A DNA stretch of 26,611 bases, from contig DMJN01000108.1 of NCBI GenBank assembly GCA_003451715.1, forward strand, positions 1-26,611, read 5' to 3'. Every line of letters starts with the position of its first letter. Position 1 is the first letter of the stretch. The notes beneath the pieces are model-generated. The model was not told the DNA's origin and did no database searches. It was given only the letters and a program-made list of their open reading frames with translations. Origin of the DNA: Gammaproteobacteria bacterium. GTDB lineage: Bacteria > Pseudomonadota > Gammaproteobacteria > Pseudomonadales > Pseudohongiellaceae. This document shows, in pieces, positions 23,082 through 26,611 of the stretch. Position numbers and translations under genes: made by a program.

Positions 23082-24374
23082 TCAACTTTTCACTGCAGCA
23101 AAGGCTTTTTCCGCAGCATCCAGGCTAAGCTGAATAGCCTCATCGTCGTGAGCCGAGGAGATGAAGCCTGCCTCGAACGCCGAAGGTGCCAGGTGCACTC
23201 CATTATCAAGCATGCAATGGAAGAATTTCTGGAAGTTTTCAACATTACACTCCATGACCTGGGAAAAATGGGAGACCTGGTCTGCCTCGCTGAAGAAGCA
23301 ACCAAACATGCCCCCCAGTTGATTGCTTGTGAAGGGAACGCCAGCGGCTTCGGCACGTTCTGACAAACCCCCTACCAGCCGCTGAGCTTTGTTACTGAGG
23401 GTCTCATAGAAACCTTCTGTACAGATGGTCTGCAACATCGCCAGGCCAGCGGCTACCGCCAGCGGACTTCCAGACAGTGTACCGGCCTGGTAGACTGCGC
23501 CGCTCGGAGCGATGCAGTCCATGATCGACTTGCGGCCACCGAAGGCTCCCACGGGAAGCCCACCGCCGATGACCTTGCCAAGGGTGGTGAGATCGGGGGT
23601 CACTCCGTACACAGATTGTGCACCACCCAGCGCCACCCTGAATCCGGTCATCACCTCGTCGAAAATCAACACGCTGCTATGCTCGGTGCAATGTGCGCGT
23701 AGCGTCTCGAGGAAGCCGGGCGCGGGCGGCACGCAGTTCATATTACCGGCCACCGGCTCGACAATTACACAGGCGACCTGTTCACCGTGCTCGGCAAAGA
23801 ATCGCTCTACTGCTTCTACGTCATTAAACGGTAACACGTGGGTCAGGTCGGTATAGGCTTTCGGAACTCCCAGTGAGTCCGGCTCGCCCAGGGTGAGCGC
23901 ACCGGAACCTGCCTTGACCAGCAGACCATCCACATGGCCGTGGTAGCAGCCCTCGAACTTTACGATCCTGTCTCTTCCGGTGTAACCACGCGCCAGGCGA
24001 ATCGCACTCATGGTGGCTTCTGTTCCGGAGGTCACCAGGCGGATCTGTTCGATGGAAGGCATCAGCTCACAGATCTTGCTGGCTAGCTTGATTTCGGCTT
24101 CGGTGGAGGCACCGTAGCCCAGACCTTTTTCCAGTTGTTCCTGCAATGCCTGGACTACCGCTGGGTGGCAATGACCCAGTATTAGAGGTCCCCAAGCACC
24201 TACGTAGTCCACGTAGTGGTTATCGTCGACATCAATCAAGTAAGGCCCACTACCGGCCTTGAAAAACAGTGGATTACCGCCGACGCCTTTGAAGGCTCGT
24301 ACCGGAGAATTCACTCCACCGGGGATACACTTGAGAGCCTGTTCGTATAATTGTCTGGATTGATCTCTTTGCAT
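23082..24374 (-). CDS. hemL: Glutamate-1-semialdehyde 2,1-aminomutase
   Basis: This is a 430-residue protein. An ATG 15 bases earlier (24389) is in frame, but ATG 24374 gives the N-terminus usual for the family ([20 protein letters not shown]) and I prefer it. Motifs include [17 protein letters not shown], the [12 protein letters not shown] loop, [11 protein letters not shown] (about 243-253), and the PLP lysine in [18 protein letters not shown] (about 265-282). The enzyme converts glutamate-1-semialdehyde to 5-aminolevulinate in the C5 pathway of heme synthesis, as a cytoplasmic dimer using PLP or PMP. It is downstream of thiD-thiE, the arrangement known from pseudomonads, and hemJ at the head of the run adds a second heme gene. 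Confidence 0.97.
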   Translation of the reverse strand: MQRDQSRQLYEQALKCIPGGVNSPVRAFKGVGGNPLFFKAGSGPYLIDVDDNHYVDYVGAWGPLILGHCHPAVVQALQEQLEKGLGYGASTEAEIKLASKICELMPSIEQIRLVTSGTEATMSAIRLARGYTGRDRIVKFEGCYHGHVDGLLVKAGSGALTLGEPDSLGVPKAYTDLTHVLPFNDVEAVERFFAEHGEQVACVIVEPVAGNMNCVPPAPGFLETLRAHCTEHSSVLIFDEVMTGFRVALGGAQSVYGVTPDLTTLGKVIGGGLPVGAFGGRKSIMDCIAPSGAVYQAGTLSGSPLAVAAGLAMLQTICTEGFYETLSNKAQRLVGGLSERAEAAGVPFTSNQLGGMFGCFFSEADQVSHFSQVMECNVENFQKFFHCMLDNGVHLAPSAFEAGFISSAHDDEAIQLSLDAAEKAFAAVKS

Positions 24375-24432
24375 ATTTCTCGCGCGCATTATGTTGCGCG
24401 ATCCTGTTTCCTGTACTTGTAGGGGTTGCCGA

Positions 24433-25053
24433 TCAGCTTTCGAAGAGGTCTACGAGTCGGCGCGTATTGGCGTCGATATCCTCGGCTCCGAAAATAGCAT
24501 CTACTACCGCGAGCATGTCGGCACCGGCTTCGATTAACGCCGCGCCATTTTCCGCATTGATGCCCCCAATAGCAACTATTGGAATAGACAGCGTCGCCCG
24601 AGCTTGCCTAAGTATCTCTATCTCTGCAGGCGGCGCTGCGGGTTTGGTCCTGGACGGATAAAAACGACCGAATGCCACATAGTCGGCAGCGGCGGCTTCT
24701 GCCGTTTTTGCGCTGCTTATGGAAGCATGGCAGGTAATACCGATGATGGCATTGCTGCCCAATTGTTCACGTGCCTCAAGCAGGTTTACATCATCGTCTC
24801 CCAGATGCACACCATCGGCACCGATGGTTTTGCACAGTGCAACATCATCGTTGATGATTAGTGGCACTTGCCACTGCCGGCAAAGATTCAATAGATCAGA
24901 CGCTTGTGAAAGACGCTCCTGAAATGAAAGAGACTTACAGCGAAACTGCAACATGCCTGCACCGGCTTGCAATGCGGCCGTTACACAGTCCTGAATATTA
25001 CGACCGGCCAGCAGCCCATCATCGGTGATTGCATAGAGCCCCCTGAGTGTCAT
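24433..25053 (-). CDS. thiE: Thiamine-phosphate synthase
   Basis: This is a 206-residue TIM-barrel protein. Its ATG (25053) directly follows the thiD stop (TAAATG), so translation is coupled. Family motifs are the N-terminal LRGLYAITD, then [35 protein letters not shown] (about 65-88), [24 protein letters not shown] (about 127-142) and the IVAIGGIN phosphate loop. It condenses HMP-pyrophosphate with thiazole phosphate carboxylate to thiamine monophosphate. Two usual positions differ slightly: FRCKS for FRDKS, and TCHAS where many have SCH. These are conservative and the gene looks intact. With thiD it covers two late steps of thiamine synthesis. Confidence 0.95.
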   Translation of the reverse strand: MTLRGLYAITDDGLLAGRNIQDCVTAALQAGAGMLQFRCKSLSFQERLSQASDLLNLCRQWQVPLIINDDVALCKTIGADGVHLGDDDVNLLEAREQLGSNAIIGITCHASISSAKTAEAAAADYVAFGRFYPSRTKPAAPPAEIEILRQARATLSIPIVAIGGINAENGAALIEAGADMLAVVDAIFGAEDIDANTRRLVDLFES

Positions 25054-25848
25054 TTAGAGTTTCTGTTTGTTCCAGAAGCTGCGATTTGGCAAGTGTTGAC
25101 CGAAACCCATCCGATAACCATGGTTTAGTGATTCCCAGGTAAAGCGTTGGGCCAGCTGGATGGCATCGCGAATATTCAGCTTATGTGCCAGATAACCGGC
25201 GATTGCTGCAGCCAGGGTGCAACCTGAGCCATGGTAGTTGTGCTCCAAGCGCGGCCAATTGAACAGGGTGATATCCTGATGTACAGAATAGAGACGATTA
25301 ATGACACCCTCAGTCTGGGCGTGGGTGCCGGTGAGTAGCAGGTGTTGACAGCCCAGGTCCAGTAGCTCATTGGCACAGGCATCCAGGGTATCGGCAGTCG
25401 GGGCAAGCACTCTGATTTCATCCGTATTGGGTGTCAGCACGGTGGTGAGTGGCAACAGCAGATTGCGGGTGGCTTCCAGTACCTCGGTTCCGCCAAATTC
25501 GTAACCTCCACCAGCGATCGCAATTGGATCCACTATCACGGGAATGTCCGGGTAGTCTTTAATGAGGGTATGCAGTACTTCGATAGATTCGACACTACCC
25601 ACCAGGCCGACCTTGAAACACTGGATCGACATATCTTCCAAAATGGCCCGTGCCTGTTGCACCAGCAATGCCGGCTCGGTGGCGGTCATGCTAATGGCAT
25701 TCTGAGTATTCTGGACGGTCAACGCCGTGGCAATTGGTGCGCAGTGGCAGCCGATACTGAACAAGGTCTCGACGTCCGCCTGCAGCCCGGCTCCACCGGT
25801 CGGATCGAGACCGGAAAAACACATGACAGTGGGTTTGCTTGCAATCAT
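25054..25848 (-). CDS. thiD: Hydroxymethylpyrimidine/phosphomethylpyrimidine kinase
   Basis: This is a 264-residue ribokinase-fold protein from ATG 25848. Motifs are FSGLDPTGGAGLQADVETL (about 11-29), ALTVQNTQNA for substrate binding, VIVDPIAIAGGG (about 104-115), TPNTDEIRVL, and YHGSGCTLAAAIAGYLA (about 208-224), which holds the anion hole and catalytic Cys. It phosphorylates HMP to HMP-P and HMP-PP for thiamine synthesis. It lies 31 bases downstream of hemJ and abuts thiE. No TPP riboswitch is visible in the short gap, so it is probably read from the hemJ promoter. Confidence 0.95.
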   Translation of the reverse strand: MIASKPTVMCFSGLDPTGGAGLQADVETLFSIGCHCAPIATALTVQNTQNAISMTATEPALLVQQARAILEDMSIQCFKVGLVGSVESIEVLHTLIKDYPDIPVIVDPIAIAGGGYEFGGTEVLEATRNLLLPLTTVLTPNTDEIRVLAPTADTLDACANELLDLGCQHLLLTGTHAQTEGVINRLYSVHQDITLFNWPRLEHNYHGSGCTLAAAIAGYLAHKLNIRDAIQLAQRFTWESLNHGYRMGFGQHLPNRSFWNKQKL

Positions 25849-25879
25849 GTTGAGAATTCTACTTTGGAAAAGCGTGTCA

Positions 25880-26305
25880 CTATAAAGTGGGCTTTACCAC
25901 TATCAGGATGACGGCCCCTACTAACATGAAAACCGGTAATTCATTAAATACCCGGAAAAACACGTGCGTCTTGGTCTTGGAGTCCTCCCGTAGTTTCATC
26001 ATGTACCACCAGCAATAAATATGATGGGCGATGAGTAAGCCTACCAATCCCAGCTTGGCATGCATCCACCACCAGGCCATGAAATAACTCCAATTATCGA
26101 TCAGTAGCCAGCCACCCAAAAATACTGCAGCCACAACCGAAGGAGTGGTAATCGCCCAGAACAGCTTTCGCTCCATGATGACGAAGCGATCCTGGCTGAT
26201 CTGGTCTTCACTCATAGCGTGATAAACGAATAGGCGGGGGAGGTAGAACAAGCCAGCGAACCAACAGACTACGAAGATAATGTGGAACGCTTTTACCCAG
26301 AGCAT
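25880..26305 (-). CDS. hemJ: HemJ-family protoporphyrinogen oxidase
   Basis: This is a 141-residue membrane protein. ATG 26305 is chosen over the in-frame ATG at 26341 because it gives the standard N-terminus MLWVKAFHIIFVVCWFAG and has GGGA 8-10 bases upstream. Four to five hydrophobic helices are visible. The family landmarks are the His of AFHIIF (residue 7) and the loop RLFVYHA in the first helix hairpin, WMHAKLGLV near residue 80-88 (His/Lys), and the RVFNELPV segment before the last helix. HemJ oxidises protoporphyrinogen IX to protoporphyrin IX in the membrane. It heads the minus-strand run hemJ-thiD-thiE-hemL-kinase. The gene is intact and of usual length. Confidence 0.9.
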   Translation of the reverse strand: MLWVKAFHIIFVVCWFAGLFYLPRLFVYHAMSEDQISQDRFVIMERKLFWAITTPSVVAAVFLGGWLLIDNWSYFMAWWWMHAKLGLVGLLIAHHIYCWWYMMKLREDSKTKTHVFFRVFNELPVFMLVGAVILIVVKPTL

Positions 26306-26419
26306 TTTCGATTCCCAGAAACAGAAATGAAAAGCTATCACAGCTCCTCATTGATGTCTTGGCGTAAGCACCGTGCTCATCTAAGCTATTGATTTTACGC
26401 AATGAAATAGCCTCATTTA

Positions 26420-26447
26420 TTGCAATTTCGGCTAGCGCAGGTAAGAT
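26420..26447 (+). promoter_or_regulatory. Candidate sigma-70 promoter for argC
   Basis: TTGCAA (26420-26425) and TAAGAT (26442-26447) are 16 bases apart, about 105 bases upstream of the argC start. Matches to consensus are 4 and 5 of 6. An imperfect inverted repeat (GCAAT...ATTGC, 26399-26424) overlaps its -35. No clear ArgR box was seen. Confidence 0.35.
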
Positions 26448-26551
26448 ACTCTCCCCTGCAATCAGGATGCTGATAGTTCCTATTAATGGTTGCGGAACTC
26501 CCCGGTTCAGATCGACCTGAATCCGACAGTAAACACGCTCTGGAGCATAAG

Positions 26552-26611
26552 TTGATTAAGGCTGGCATTATTGGTGCGACAGGTTATACGGGCATTGAAT
26601 TGCTTCGTTTA
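26552..26611 (+). CDS. argC: N-acetyl-gamma-glutamyl-phosphate reductase, N-terminus only
   Basis: The frame starts at TTG 26552, with GGAG at 26542-26545 (6 bases upstream), and runs off the right edge after 20 codons. The residues (M)IKAGIIGATGYTGIELLRL carry the GxxGATGYTGxEL dinucleotide-binding signature of ArgC. The enzyme reduces N-acetylglutamyl phosphate in arginine synthesis. The rest lies beyond the window. Confidence 0.9.
   Translation, partial: MIKAGIIGATGYTGIELLRL

Overview
The window looks like a stretch of gammaproteobacterial chromosome, probably from a marine or aquatic lineage. Supporting signs are the gene sets smpB-ssrA, ratA-rnfH, bamE/fur/recN, grpE-dnaK-dnaJ and hemJ-thiD-thiE-hemL, the tmRNA tag ANDDNYALAA, an E. 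coli-like Fur with all its metal ligands, and secreted or lipoprotein families common in marine oligotrophic gammaproteobacteria. Genus cannot be read from the sequence. GTG and TTG starts are frequent.

Layout. (1) 1-10.2 kb is an accessory-looking half. It holds a divergent pair of related secreted proteins (one cut by the window edge), a 59-residue two-helix membrane protein, an NHL beta-propeller protein, a CNNM/CBS membrane protein, a GFA-family gene broken by an in-frame TAA, a heme-monooxygenase-like protein, a PaaI thioesterase, a metallo-beta-lactamase-fold hydrolase shortened by an in-frame TAG, and a large DUF3604 lipoprotein. Gene debris, including an inverted 49-base copy of part of the CNNM gene, lies in the 3.4-3.7 kb gap. 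(2) 10.3-11.2 kb is the trans-translation pair ssrA (tmRNA) and smpB. (3) 11.3-15 kb carries an NSS sodium symporter, ratA, rnfH, and a two-gene unit of a small protein ending in Cys-Cys (cory-CC-star type) and an ArsA/Get3-like ATPase. (4) 15-17.8 kb has bamE, with a duplicated and diverged tail beyond its stop, divergent from fur, then recN convergent with fur. (5) 17.9-22 kb is the heat-shock chaperone block grpE-dnaK-dnaJ, with two sigma-32-type promoters and a strong terminator between dnaK and dnaJ. (6) 22-26.3 kb, minus strand, is a probable operon hemJ-thiD-thiE-hemL-adenosine kinase. argC begins at the right edge.

The best candidate for a poorly described system is the overlapping cory-CC-star/ArsA-like ATPase pair at 13,690-14,951. 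The other non-routine signals are marks of gene decay and local duplication: two nonsense interruptions whose reading frames stay intact beyond the stop, the inverted CNNM fragment, and the 69-base in-frame tandem repeat of the bamE tail. No CRISPR array, tRNA, insertion sequence or phage gene was seen.
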